Shown: positions 31,492 through 38,791 of the stretch, one piece after another | Numbering within the stretch: position 1 is the stretch's first letter | Layout: each line of letters opens with the position of its first letter | NCBI GenBank assembly: GCA_016789365.1 | Contig: JAEURH010000005.1 | Coordinates: 1-59,453 of the forward strand | From: Anaerolineales bacterium | GTDB lineage: Bacteria; Chloroflexota; Anaerolineae; Anaerolineales; Villigracilaceae | Direction of reading: 5' to 3' | DNA: 59,453 nt | The notes under the pieces: generated by a model | Databases searched by the model: none | What the model was told of the DNA's origin: nothing | The model's input: the letters and a program-made list of their open reading frames with translations, nothing else | Made by a program: the position numbers and the translations under genes

Positions 31492-32070
31492 ATGGCAAAT
31501 GACTTACGCAATGGCGACTACGCCTCTTTCTACCTCAATGCCGTTGGCTTGATGATTCCAGGCGTGACGGGGCTGGGGATGTTGTCTAAGGCGGATGAGG
31601 CGTATGATACTTTGCGGTTTGTAAATAAAAATAGAACAGACTTGCTTCTAGGGTATCAAGATCACCTAATAAAGTATAGGGGTAAAATACCAGGCTATGA
31701 TATATTCGATGTTGATAAATGGAAAACTAGTAAATTAGTTAGTAAAAAAACTTTAGATAATCCATCATGGCGAGCCCAAATTCTTGAAGCAATTCCAAAC
31801 GCAAGAAATATTAACTTAATTGTTGATGATGGATATATGACTAATCTGATTTTCTCGCCATACTTAACAGATAAGGAAATTATAGAAACGATTTACTTTA
31901 AAGACGCTAGGACTCATTGGGAATTAGATAGAATTATTCAAATGGGATATGAGGATAAACTTACTCTTTGGGATATATCTAGATCTAACCCCAGTCCATT
32001 TAATGAGATATATCAATCTAAGTGGCTAGATAGATGGAAAGAACTTAGAGATAATTGGATAACCAATTAA
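31492..32070 (+). CDS. Displaced Rhs toxin tip 1 (orphan polymorphic toxin)
   Basis: 192 residues. The first 40 or so are an Rhs pre-toxin segment, DLRNGDYASFYLNAVGL then IPGVTGLGMLSKADEAYDTL, nearly identical to the start of the orphan at 33385. Frame homology extends upstream (LDLAF) before the ATG, so this is a detached tip rather than a gene with its own natural start. The remaining 150 residues are AT-rich and of an unrecognised toxin type (NINLIVDDGYMTNLIF, then WLDRWKELRDNW). It is followed at 15 bp by a candidate immunity gene. Confidence 0.7.
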   Translation: MANDLRNGDYASFYLNAVGLMIPGVTGLGMLSKADEAYDTLRFVNKNRTDLLLGYQDHLIKYRGKIPGYDIFDVDKWKTSKLVSKKTLDNPSWRAQILEAIPNARNINLIVDDGYMTNLIFSPYLTDKEIIETIYFKDARTHWELDRIIQMGYEDKLTLWDISRSNPSPFNEIYQSKWLDRWKELRDNWITN

Positions 32071-32085
32071 TAAGGAATGTTTGCG

Positions 32086-32598
32086 ATGAACACTTTTATA
32101 GACTGGGATGCTCACAATAACAGGCGTGCAACTTTGTTAGATGAACTTGTTCAATCTAAGATTGATAATAATAGGGATCGACAACGTGAAATCGAGTCGG
32201 AGATTGAGGCGTTAGATGATATTGCATGGCAATCTAAGACGTCTGTTTTTTCAGAATTAAAAAATTTCACAAGTTTATTTGATGCTTTATCTCAAACAGC
32301 AAAAAAACATAATGTTGATTTTCCAAACATTCTAAACCCTAAGAAATATCGCTTTATTATATCTTTATCAAATGACTCTCGTAGTATATTAGTTTCTCCT
32401 AACTACGAAAGAGGTATTTACATAGTTGATCTAGGACTAAAAAAAGATGGTCAAGTCCAAAATTATGGTGGTCGTACTAAATCTATCGAAGATGTTGTTA
32501 GTGTATTAAGTCGTTGGTATGTAAAAGGAGAATCTATTAATTTAATTCATAAAGACTTTCCATGGATTTCAAGAGAAGCAATTGTTAGAGATTTGTGA
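32086..32598 (+). CDS. Candidate immunity protein 1a
   Basis: 170 residues from MNTFIDWDAHN; AAGGA at 9 nt favours this ATG over one 9 bp upstream. An N-terminal coiled coil (about 10-50, LLDELVQSKIDNNRDRQRE) is followed by a small beta-rich domain ending RWYVKGESINLIHKDFPWIS. It is a clear paralogue of the gene at 32710 and lies directly behind toxin tip 1, the position of an immunity gene. Family not recognised. Confidence 0.65.
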   Translation: MNTFIDWDAHNNRRATLLDELVQSKIDNNRDRQREIESEIEALDDIAWQSKTSVFSELKNFTSLFDALSQTAKKHNVDFPNILNPKKYRFIISLSNDSRSILVSPNYERGIYIVDLGLKKDGQVQNYGGRTKSIEDVVSVLSRWYVKGESINLIHKDFPWISREAIVRDL

Positions 32599-32695
32599 GT
32601 ATGATACTGTAAAAGGAGAAGCACTTGAACAAGGCGTACAAAAACATTGGCTGAATAAATGGAAAGAAATTCGCCAAGATTGGATATACCCTTAA
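32597..32695 (+). pseudogene. Remnant of a toxin tip C-terminus
   Basis: An open stretch without a start codon, ending at TAA 32693-32695. It reads EYDTVKGEALEQGVQKHWLN and then KWKEIRQDWIYP. The last 20 residues or so align with the end of toxin 1 (SKWLDRWKELRDNWITN). It overlaps the stop codon of immunity gene 1a and runs up to the Shine-Dalgarno of immunity gene 1b. This is what recombination leaves when a second toxin copy is deleted. Confidence 0.65.
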
Positions 32696-32709
32696 ACAAG
32701 GAATTTCTT

Positions 32710-33225
32710 ATGGATAATAGTGAATCTAATTTAGAGCTTTTTGAAAATGAACGTTTATCACTCTTAGAACAGTTGCTTCAATTTCGGATAGACAAAGATA
32801 CAAGCCAAGTTAAAGAAATTGAAGAGCGCTTAGTCGAGCTAGAAAATATTATATGGAAAGCAAAAACTAAGTCATTTACTGAGTTATCAGAATTTTCAAG
32901 TTTATATGAAGCCTTAAAAACATCTGCCGAGAAAATAAATATCTCTTTTCCTCATATAACTAATTCTAGAGAACACCGATTCATGTTTTCAGTAGGGAAT
33001 AATGAGCGTGGCGTTCTTGTTATACTGCGTGAAAAGAACGGATATTATAGAGTATCTTTGCTCAAAGATACTAACAACGAATCACTAAGTTATGTGGGCG
33101 ATACATTTTCTCTTAGGCAAGTAGTTATGGTTGTAAATAGATGGTACATAAAAGGCGAATCAATTGATTTGATTCAAAAGGATTTTCCATGGATTTCAAA
33201 AGAAGCAATAACTAGAATGTCTTAA
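32710..33225 (+). CDS. Candidate immunity protein 1b (paralogue of 1a)
   Basis: 171 residues from MDNSESNLELFE, chosen because AAGGAA stands 6 nt before it and an earlier in-frame ATG is inside the toxin remnant. Same build as 1a: coiled coil (LLEQLLQFRIDKDTSQVKEI), then a beta domain, ending RWYIKGESIDLIQKDFPWIS against RWYVKGESINLIHKDFPWIS in 1a. Divergence elsewhere suggests it protects against a variant of toxin 1 whose gene is now reduced to the tail upstream. Confidence 0.65.
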   Translation: MDNSESNLELFENERLSLLEQLLQFRIDKDTSQVKEIEERLVELENIIWKAKTKSFTELSEFSSLYEALKTSAEKINISFPHITNSREHRFMFSVGNNERGVLVILREKNGYYRVSLLKDTNNESLSYVGDTFSLRQVVMVVNRWYIKGESIDLIQKDFPWISKEAITRMS

Positions 33226-33297
33226 TAAATAAAACCTTACAATTTACATTTATATTGCACTGACTGGACTTTAACATATAACTATATTGTGCAATAG

Positions 33298-34047
33298 GCG
33301 GCACCTGCCCTCGCCCCGCTGATTATCGTCGCCGCGATTCCCATTATTTTAGTCTCACCAGATGCAGTACTTGACCTCGCCTTTATGGCAAATGACTTGC
33401 GCAATGGTGACTACGCCTCTTTCTACCTCAATGCTGTTGGCTTGATGATTCCAGGCGTGACGGGGCTGGGGATGTTGTCTCATGCGGATGAGGCGTATGA
33501 TGCCTTGAGATTATCTGATGATATATTTACGCCATCAATGGGGCATAGCGATTATTATGCAGATGCAATCAATATAAAAATTCCAGGCTTGCCCGATGGA
33601 AATTGGACATTCGTAGGGTATCATGGCACTACATCTATACATATTGATAGTATTTTGGCAGGTATTAATCCCCCGAAACCAGGTATGAACTTCGGTGGAT
33701 CTCAATTAGGCGATGGATTCTATGCTACAAAAACATTTAATACTTCTAGGATATTTGCAAATGAAGCAATTAAGGTTGAGCTTGAAAAACTTATTAAGAA
33801 ATATGGTGTAACAGAAGCAATGAACATGGCACCTTCACCTATTATTTTTGAAATATATGCAAAAGATTTTAATAAAATGTCTGGAAGCACTGTATTTGAA
33901 GAATTCGGTTGGTGGGAAGATTTTCAGCCTGAGTTGTGGAAAGAATATGATTATTTACAAGCACCTATAACTGGATATCCATCAAGAACGCAAATAAAAT
34001 TTAATTCATCTGCTTATAATAATTTAATAGCAATTCTTAATAGGTGA
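33298..34047 (+). CDS. Displaced Rhs toxin tip 2, PARP-like ADP-ribosyltransferase domain
   Basis: The ATG is at 33385 (220 residues), but the frame is homologous to Rhs from 33298, just after an in-frame TAG: PALAPLIIVAAIPIILVSPD, then LDLAFMANDLRNGDY and IPGVTGLGML. The C-terminal domain starts near residue 70 of the ATG form and has FVGYHGTTSIHIDSILAGI and QLGDGFYATKTFNTSRIFA, the His-Gly-Thr and Gly-x-x-Tyr signatures of PARP/diphtheria-type ADP-ribosyltransferases. The third (Glu) position is not assigned. The candidate immunity gene starts 3 bp after its stop codon. Confidence 0.65.
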   Translation, partial: AAPALAPLIIVAAIPIILVSPDAVLDLAFMANDLRNGDYASFYLNAVGLMIPGVTGLGMLSHADEAYDALRLSDDIFTPSMGHSDYYADAINIKIPGLPDGNWTFVGYHGTTSIHIDSILAGINPPKPGMNFGGSQLGDGFYATKTFNTSRIFANEAIKVELEKLIKKYGVTEAMNMAPSPIIFEIYAKDFNKMSGSTVFEEFGWWEDFQPELWKEYDYLQAPITGYPSRTQIKFNSSAYNNLIAILNR

Positions 34048-34050
34048 ATC

Positions 34051-34392
34051 ATGAAACAAACAAAAGAATTACTCTCCTTATTAGAAGATAACATTAAAAC
34101 ACTTTATACATCACACGAAATGAGTGAAATATTAATAAGTTTATATGGGTCTGTGCGTATAGCAATCAAGATGAATGCAGATATTTTTGTTGTTACGCCT
34201 TACCAAGTTTTTTATTTAGATAAAGAAGGTAAAATAATTTATAAATTTCCTGAAGAAGTATATGACACATTGCGAATAAGCAATATCGAAGTTTTCGATT
34301 TGATCCTTTCCCGTGATAAGATAGTGGCAGATTTATTTGAAGTAGTAGAAAAGGACGAGAAAGAAGTTAAATTGAAAATAAAAAGTCAATAA
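34051..34392 (+). CDS. Candidate immunity protein 2
   Basis: 113 residues, directly behind the ADP-ribosyltransferase toxin (3 bp gap). Helical N-terminus (TKELLSLLEDNIKTLYTSHE), a central beta stretch (ADIFVVTPYQVFYLDKEGKI) and a charged C-terminus (VVEKDEKEVKLKIKSQ). No family recognised; the role is inferred from position. No signal or membrane segment, so it would act in the cytoplasm. Confidence 0.55.
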   Translation: MKQTKELLSLLEDNIKTLYTSHEMSEILISLYGSVRIAIKMNADIFVVTPYQVFYLDKEGKIIYKFPEEVYDTLRISNIEVFDLILSRDKIVADLFEVVEKDEKEVKLKIKSQ

Positions 34393-34413
34393 TAGTAAAA
34401 ACTATAAGAGTTT

Positions 34414-34489
34414 AAACTCGGCGCAGACATCTCACCTCTCGCCGAGTTTTTCTTTTAACCTGCAACTTCTAATGCTCCAATTTTCAAAT
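34414..34489. repeat. Cassette-boundary repeat, copy 1 (terminator plus conserved tail)
   Basis: Hairpin arms AAACTCGGCG and CGCCGAGTTT followed by TTCTTTTAACCTGCAACTTC and a CCAATTTT-type end. Further copies at 36151, 36921 and (degraded) 37669. Confidence 0.75.
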
Positions 34490-34491
34490 GA

Positions 34492-34497
34492 TAAAAT
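34492..34497 (+). promoter_or_regulatory. -10-like box before truncated Rhs gene
   Basis: TAAAAT 7 nt upstream of the ATG at 34505, directly after the boundary repeat. Confidence 0.35.
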
Positions 34498-34504
34498 TTA
34501 GAAA

Positions 34505-35458
34505 ATGACTACTGACATCACCCTCGTCAATACTTACGAGCCGTATGGAACAACCCTCTCCAGTGCAGGTGACTCTGCAACGCCGTATGGCTTCACGGGT
34601 GAATACACAGACTCAACGGGGGATATTTATCTCCGCGCCAGATATTACAATCCCAATGATGGGAGGTTCTTGTCAAAGGATACATATGAAGGTGATTCAC
34701 AAAATCCAATTACATTTAATAAATGGCAATATACATATTCCAACCCGATAAATTTAACTGACCCATCAGGAAAAGACCCTTGGTGGTGTGAAAACCAAAA
34801 TAATCCTGACCTTTGCTACGCAAACTGGGATCCTTATGATGGTAGTAATATTACATCTAGTGTTCTTAAAGCTTATTATGACCGTTCACCTAATGAAGCT
34901 TTATTATTACTTCAAAATCACTTCAATATTTTATTGCCACCTGGAATAGTTTTTCGATTTGCTCGTTATGGAGTAGGTGTGATGCAGATAGACAACACCA
35001 TTGTCGAAGGATTTACACCTTTTCTCTGGGCTGAAAGAAATATTAACAGAACACTGAGTGGTTATATTGAAGAAGGCGATGCTTGTCAAATTATTAGCAC
35101 TACTATTCCAGAGACGTTAGTTCGGTTCGATAATTCGGTATATATTTTCGATACAGCTTTCACAAATTATAATTTTAACCCTGATGATGTGGCAAGTATT
35201 ATGATTCATGAAGGTGTACACGCGTGGCAGGAAGAAATAGCTATAAATCAACAACTAGTAAATAATAATTTTAATGGTGAAGATTTTCTTAGAAAATATC
35301 AAAACGGGTTAGAAAGACAAGCATATAAAGTAGAACTCTCTCTTAATGGTTCAAGGTTAAGATTATCTTCACAGCGGGTTAATACAGTAAATTCACGTCT
35401 AAGAAACTATAATACAGGCGCAGATTCACCTATAACATTATCAGCAGGAATGCCATGA
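34505..35458 (+). CDS. Truncated Rhs core with zincin-like toxin tip
   Basis: 317 residues. Residues 1-90 are the end of an Rhs core: TYEPYGTTLSSAGDSATPYG, FTGEYTDSTGDIYLRARYYN, DGRFLSKDTYEGD and NPINLTDPSGKD. The normal large N-terminal Rhs barrel is missing. The tip (about 95-317) holds a zinc-protease motif IMIHEGVHAWQEE near residue 240, with a later Glu in LERQAYKVE that could be the third ligand. TAAAAT lies 7 nt before the ATG, so even this fragment could be expressed as a leaderless mRNA. The stop overlaps the next gene by 4 nt. Confidence 0.75.
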   Translation: MTTDITLVNTYEPYGTTLSSAGDSATPYGFTGEYTDSTGDIYLRARYYNPNDGRFLSKDTYEGDSQNPITFNKWQYTYSNPINLTDPSGKDPWWCENQNNPDLCYANWDPYDGSNITSSVLKAYYDRSPNEALLLLQNHFNILLPPGIVFRFARYGVGVMQIDNTIVEGFTPFLWAERNINRTLSGYIEEGDACQIISTTIPETLVRFDNSVYIFDTAFTNYNFNPDDVASIMIHEGVHAWQEEIAINQQLVNNNFNGEDFLRKYQNGLERQAYKVELSLNGSRLRLSSQRVNTVNSRLRNYNTGADSPITLSAGMP

Positions 35459-36093
35459 AAGCAACTAAATACATACTAATAAGCATAATCATTATTTTGT
35501 CATTCTTGTATATTAAAACTCAGCAATATTCTCCAAATGGAGATATTATTCCTTGGGAAGATTTAGAAGCAATAACTTTAAAATCTGAATTAAAGGCTGA
35601 ATCTCGTAAAAATGAAATAACAGTGAGTATTAATTTAAATAAAGAAGAATTTTCAGTTGGCGAAAAAATAAATTTAATAGTTTCTTTGAAGAATCATTCT
35701 GATGGAGATATAGTAATTCGTAGATTAGATAAAATGCCTATAATGGGAAATGAAACAACAAATATTTTAGGGTTAAAATTTATTATTAAATCAAACAGTA
35801 CAGGAGAAATCTTAGAAGGTAATGATTTTTTTACACAAGGATTTATACAAGAAAGTTTCCCAACACCTGATTCTTTTATTGCTTTACCTCGTTTTGGAAA
35901 ACAGATTTCTCATTTTGAACTCTTAAGTATTTTTCCGTCTATCACTGTCGGAGATTATTCAATACAACTTATTTATAGTAGCAGTTACTTTGGGGCCGTA
36001 AAAAATGATGGAATTAATTCTGAATTTATTAACTATGATGCGTGGATAGGAACAAAATCTTCAAACACCTTAACTTTTAGGGTAATTCCCTAA
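35455..36093 (+). CDS. Membrane-anchored candidate immunity protein 3
   Basis: 212 residues overlapping the zincin toxin gene by ATGA, so translation is coupled. An N-terminal signal-anchor (YILISIIIILSFLYIK) is followed by an extracytoplasmic beta-sandwich-like domain (LNKEEFSVGEKINLIVSLKN, DYSIQLIYSSSYFG), resembling bacterial Ig-like/BsuPI inhibitor folds. An outward-facing immunity protein fits a toxin that acts at the envelope. The BsuPI-like resemblance is by eye only. Confidence 0.6.
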   Translation: MKATKYILISIIIILSFLYIKTQQYSPNGDIIPWEDLEAITLKSELKAESRKNEITVSINLNKEEFSVGEKINLIVSLKNHSDGDIVIRRLDKMPIMGNETTNILGLKFIIKSNSTGEILEGNDFFTQGFIQESFPTPDSFIALPRFGKQISHFELLSIFPSITVGDYSIQLIYSSSYFGAVKNDGINSEFINYDAWIGTKSSNTLTFRVIP

Positions 36094-36150
36094 TACTTAA
36101 TAACAGTCTGTGCAACAGACTTGACAATAGATACACCCAAACCATAAATA

Positions 36151-36223
36151 AAACTCGGCGCAGGCACCTTACGTCTCGCCGAGTGTTTCTTTTAACCTGC
36201 AACTTCCAATCCCTAATTTTCCA
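36151..36223. repeat. Cassette-boundary repeat, copy 2
   Basis: AAACTCGGCG...TCTCGCCGAGT, then TTTCTTTTAACCTGCAACTT and CCAATCCCTAATTTT. It lies between immunity gene 3 and the VapBC-like pair. Confidence 0.75.
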
Positions 36224-36263
36224 TGCCAAGCAGAATATGCTAAAATTTGAACTGGAGGTCGCC

Positions 36264-36509
36264 ATGTTATCTTCACAAGAGACAAAAGAATATATTTTTC
36301 GTCAATTGGATTTGCTTAACAAAGACTCCTTAGTAGAAGTCATGCAATTCATCGAATATCTCCAATTTCGCAACCAGCCCATTTTGAGTCCTTCCACTCA
36401 GGGTGCGCATGTTGCCTTTGGCATTTGGTCAGATTACCCCGAAGCCAATGACCCTGCCTCCTTTGCCCAAGCCCTGCGTCAAAATATAGAAAAGAGGCGC
36501 AGTGGCTGA
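36264..36509 (+). CDS. Antitoxin of a VapBC-like pair
   Basis: 81 residues from MLSSQETKEYIFRQLDLL, with a clear GGAGG 7 nt before the ATG. A helical N-terminus (DSLVEVMQFIEYLQFRN) is like DUF2281/VapB-type antitoxins, followed by a Pro/Ser-rich tail that would wrap around the toxin. It overlaps the PIN gene by 8 nt, the normal order for vapBC. Confidence 0.75.
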   Translation: MLSSQETKEYIFRQLDLLNKDSLVEVMQFIEYLQFRNQPILSPSTQGAHVAFGIWSDYPEANDPASFAQALRQNIEKRRSG

Positions 36510-36894
36510 ACATCCCACGCGCCTTTTAGATACATCCATCTTCGTAGATTATTTACGCGGCAATGACATCTGTAAAGCGTGGCTAACCCAAATTGCCACT
36601 AATGAACTGGCTTATTCGATTGTCACTGCGGCTGAATTATTGGCGGGCTGTCGCAACCGCCGCGAACAAGACATGGTCGAAAAAGAATTAGCCAACTATC
36701 CTATGATTCAAATTTCTGGCGCAATTTCGTTTACGGCATGGGAATGGTATCGTGAATATCATTTGAGTCACGGTGTTGGATTTTTGGATTGTTTGATTGG
36801 GGCAAGCGCGCATCACTATGGACTTGTTATTTGTACGCTGAACGACAAGCATTTTCGCCCTCTGCCAAATTTACAAGTAGAGCGTCCTTATTAA
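36502..36894 (+). CDS. PIN-domain toxin (VapC-like)
   Basis: 130 residues, starting at GTG 36502 inside the antitoxin gene. The PIN acidic residues are all in place: LLDTSIFVDYLRG (Asp about 10), TAAELLAGC (Glu), VGFLDCLIGASA (Asp) and ICTLNDKHF (Asp). VapC toxins are RNases that cut specific tRNA or rRNA. Full length and apparently intact. Confidence 0.9.
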   Translation: MAEHPTRLLDTSIFVDYLRGNDICKAWLTQIATNELAYSIVTAAELLAGCRNRREQDMVEKELANYPMIQISGAISFTAWEWYREYHLSHGVGFLDCLIGASAHHYGLVICTLNDKHFRPLPNLQVERPY

Positions 36895-36920
36895 TTTGTA
36901 GAACCATCTCCCCAAAAACA

Positions 36921-36991
36921 AAACTCAGCGCAGACATTTCACGCCTCGCCGAGTTTTTCTTTTAACCTGCAACTTCCAATCTCCAATTTTT
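36921..36991. repeat. Cassette-boundary repeat, copy 3
   Basis: AAACTCAGCG...CGCCTCGCCGAGT, then TTTCTTTTAACCTGCAACTT and CCAATCTCCAATTTTTT. It separates the two convergent toxin-antitoxin pairs. Confidence 0.75.
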
Positions 36992-37027
36992 TTTATCAAT
37001 TACATAAATACGCCGAGCAAAGCCATA

Positions 37028-37417
37028 TTAAGTTTTGTGTAAGGCAAGTCCTTCAATAAAATGAAAATCTTTTACATTCAGCGTGTACAAACTAAAATTA
37101 TGTCGCAGTGCGGTTGCGGCAATCATCGCATCTGGCAAACTTAAGCGATGACTCAACGCATAGGTTTCAAGCAGATATAAAGTGGTTTCAGAAGTTTCAA
37201 CGTCTATTGGAATTTGATTTAATGCTGAAAGATGCTTCTTGATTTTTAGCAGTTCGCGCCTATCTCTTGCACCGAAATATAACTCGCCGATGGAAATAGC
37301 GCTTACCGATAGGCTTGCTACCCCAATATTTTGTAATTCATTAATAACATCTTCATTGTTTCGATAAAATTCAATGAAGATGTTTGTATCGCACAATATC
37401 ATACGCGTGGGGGCCAT
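37028..37417 (-). CDS. PIN-domain toxin, second pair
   Basis: 129 residues. PIN residues: ILCDTNIFIEFYR (Asp), AISIGELYFGA (Glu), LSLPDAMIAATALRH (Asp) and LYTLNVKDF (Asp). The ATG at 37417 overlaps the antitoxin gene by 19 nt; an internal ATG (MILCDTN) is the alternative. Only distantly similar to the PIN toxin at 36502. Confidence 0.9.
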   Translation of the reverse strand: MAPTRMILCDTNIFIEFYRNNEDVINELQNIGVASLSVSAISIGELYFGARDRRELLKIKKHLSALNQIPIDVETSETTLYLLETYALSHRLSLPDAMIAATALRHNFSLYTLNVKDFHFIEGLALHKT

Positions 37418-37623
37418 GCTTTAAGGCGTATGGTCTCTAAAGTAATATCCCGCCCTGCCCAAATCCCCGCCAAAGCAAAAAAGTCAGCATCATTCACTTT
37501 TACTTCTGACTGAAAAGGTGAGTCTTGTGTGGTTAATTCATCAATAAAATCTAGGCTTTTCAGAAAGTTAATTAATGCTTGCGCTTTTTGTTTATTCTTG
37601 ATTTGGATGGTAATTTGTTCCAT
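37399..37623 (-). CDS. Antitoxin of the second PIN pair
   Basis: 74 residues beginning EQITIQIKNKQKAQALINFL. Short beta strand, helix, then an acidic middle (DELTTQDSPFQSEVKVND) and a basic C-terminus (RLKAWPPRV). Identified by position and overlap with the PIN gene. It is a type not clearly assignable to VapB, Phd or RelB. Confidence 0.7.
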   Translation of the reverse strand: MEQITIQIKNKQKAQALINFLKSLDFIDELTTQDSPFQSEVKVNDADFFALAGIWAGRDITLETIRLKAWPPRV

Positions 37624-37668
37624 TTCATCCTCAATTCTGTTTCTTTAAAAATTATAACATGCTAGAAT

Positions 37669-37725
37669 CGCCTCGCGGAGCTTTTCTTTTAACTTGCAAC
37701 TTCCTAATCTCCAATTCTCAAATTC
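37669..37725. repeat. Cassette-boundary repeat, copy 4 (left arm lost)
   Basis: CGCCTCGCGGAGC, then TTTTCTTTTAACTTGCAACTT and CCTAATCTCCAATTCTCAAAT. The left hairpin arm is missing. This is the last copy before the suf operon. Confidence 0.65.
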
Positions 37726-37769
37726 TCTACCCTCCCCCCACGAATTTACTAGAAAAATATCATAAAAAT

Positions 37770-37798
37770 TTGACAATTTCGCCTCACCCTGCTATACT
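37770..37798 (+). promoter_or_regulatory. suf operon promoter
   Basis: -35 TTGACA (37770-37775), exactly 17 bp, -10 TATACT (37793-37798). The best sigma-70-type promoter in the window; start near 37805. Confidence 0.85.
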
Positions 37799-37848
37799 AC
37801 GCGCCGATTAACGATTATAAACGCCAGTATTGGGCTTATTTTACATAC

Positions 37849-37902
37849 CGTCCCGCAGGTTTTTTGCTAAAAACTTGATGAAAAACCCAAACCTGCGGGA
37901 CG
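37849..37902 (+). promoter_or_regulatory. Leader hairpin of the suf operon
   Basis: A 14-bp perfect stem CGTCCCGCAGGTTT/AAACCTGCGGGACG closing a 26-nt A-rich loop, in the 5' leader of about 127 nt. It ends 29 nt before the sufC ATG (GAGGAG at 37915-37921). No T tract follows, so it is not a simple terminator. It may be a repeat or a regulatory stem. Confidence 0.5.
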
Positions 37903-37931
37903 TTTCACACTTTTAGAGGAGTTTTACCAGA

Positions 37932-38702
37932 ATGTCGCAATTAGAGATAAAAAATCTCCATGTCAGTATTGAAGATAAAGAAATTTTGAAGGGACTGTCG
38001 CTCACAATCAAACAGGGTGAAATTCATGCAATTATGGGACCAAACGGCACGGGCAAGTCCACATTAGCATACACTTTGATGGGTCACCCGAACTATACCG
38101 TCACTGAAGGTGAAATCCTGTTCAAAGGTGAAAATGTTTTAGAACTTGAACCCGATGAGCGTTCTCGCGCTGGAATCTTTTTAGCGTTTCAATATCCAGT
38201 GGCTATTCCCGGTGTAACGGTTGCAAACTTTTTACGTTCCGCCATCAATTCTCGCCGCCGTGCTGAAAACCCAGAAGACAAAGGCATGCCCATTCCAGAA
38301 TTCCGCAAGTTGTTAAAAGAAAAGATGGACATGCTCAAGATGGACCACAATTTTGCGGGTCGCTATCTTAACGACGGTTTTTCAGGTGGTGAAAAGAAAC
38401 GCGCTGAGATTTTGCAAATGGCAACCCTCAAGCCAGAAATCGCTATCTTAGATGAAACCGACTCGGGGCTAGATATTGATGCGCTTCGCGTCGTATCTGA
38501 TGGAGTCAACGCTCTTGCTGGACCTGAACTTGGTGTACTGGTCATTACACATTATCAACGCCTGTTGAATTACATCAAGCCACATTTCGTGCATGTCTTG
38601 TTAGATGGTCGCATCGTTGAATCAGGCGGACCCGAACTCGCGCTTCACCTTGAAGAACATGGCTACGAATGGGTGCGCGAAAAACACGAAGAAGTTGCAT
38701 AA
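37932..38702 (+). CDS. sufC: Fe-S cluster assembly ATPase SufC
   Basis: 256 residues. ABC ATPase with Walker [17 protein letters not shown] (about 36-51), Q-loop [13 protein letters not shown], the Suf-type signature [15 protein letters not shown] and Walker [13 protein letters not shown]. SufC drives the SufBCD scaffold. First gene of the operon, behind a strong promoter and a leader hairpin. Confidence 0.97.
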   Translation: MSQLEIKNLHVSIEDKEILKGLSLTIKQGEIHAIMGPNGTGKSTLAYTLMGHPNYTVTEGEILFKGENVLELEPDERSRAGIFLAFQYPVAIPGVTVANFLRSAINSRRRAENPEDKGMPIPEFRKLLKEKMDMLKMDHNFAGRYLNDGFSGGEKKRAEILQMATLKPEIAILDETDSGLDIDALRVVSDGVNALAGPELGVLVITHYQRLLNYIKPHFVHVLLDGRIVESGGPELALHLEEHGYEWVREKHEEVA

Positions 38703-38703
38703 T

Positions 38704-38770
38704 GTCATTGCGAGCCATCGCTGGTCGAGTGCGCGAAGCGTGTACCGAGACCAAGATGGCGAAGCAATCT
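38704..38770. repeat. Half family A repeat with nested family B element inside the suf operon
   Basis: GTCATTGCGAG...GGCGAAGCAATC, with TGGTCGAGT...GTACCGAGACCA (38722-38753) inside. It fills the sufC-sufB gap and starts two bases after the sufC stop codon. Confidence 0.75.
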
Positions 38771-38791
38771 CATAGAAGATGAGGCAATACT

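Noticed and set aside
32659-32709. Earlier ATG for immunity protein 1b
   Set aside because: It falls in the toxin-tail remnant read in another frame. The ATG at 32710 has the SD and matches the start of paralogue 1a.
34414-37725. Integron attC sites as an explanation of the cassette-boundary repeats
   Set aside because: The paired RYYYAAC/GTTRRRY core sites are not found and no integrase is present. The elements look like terminators with a conserved tail.
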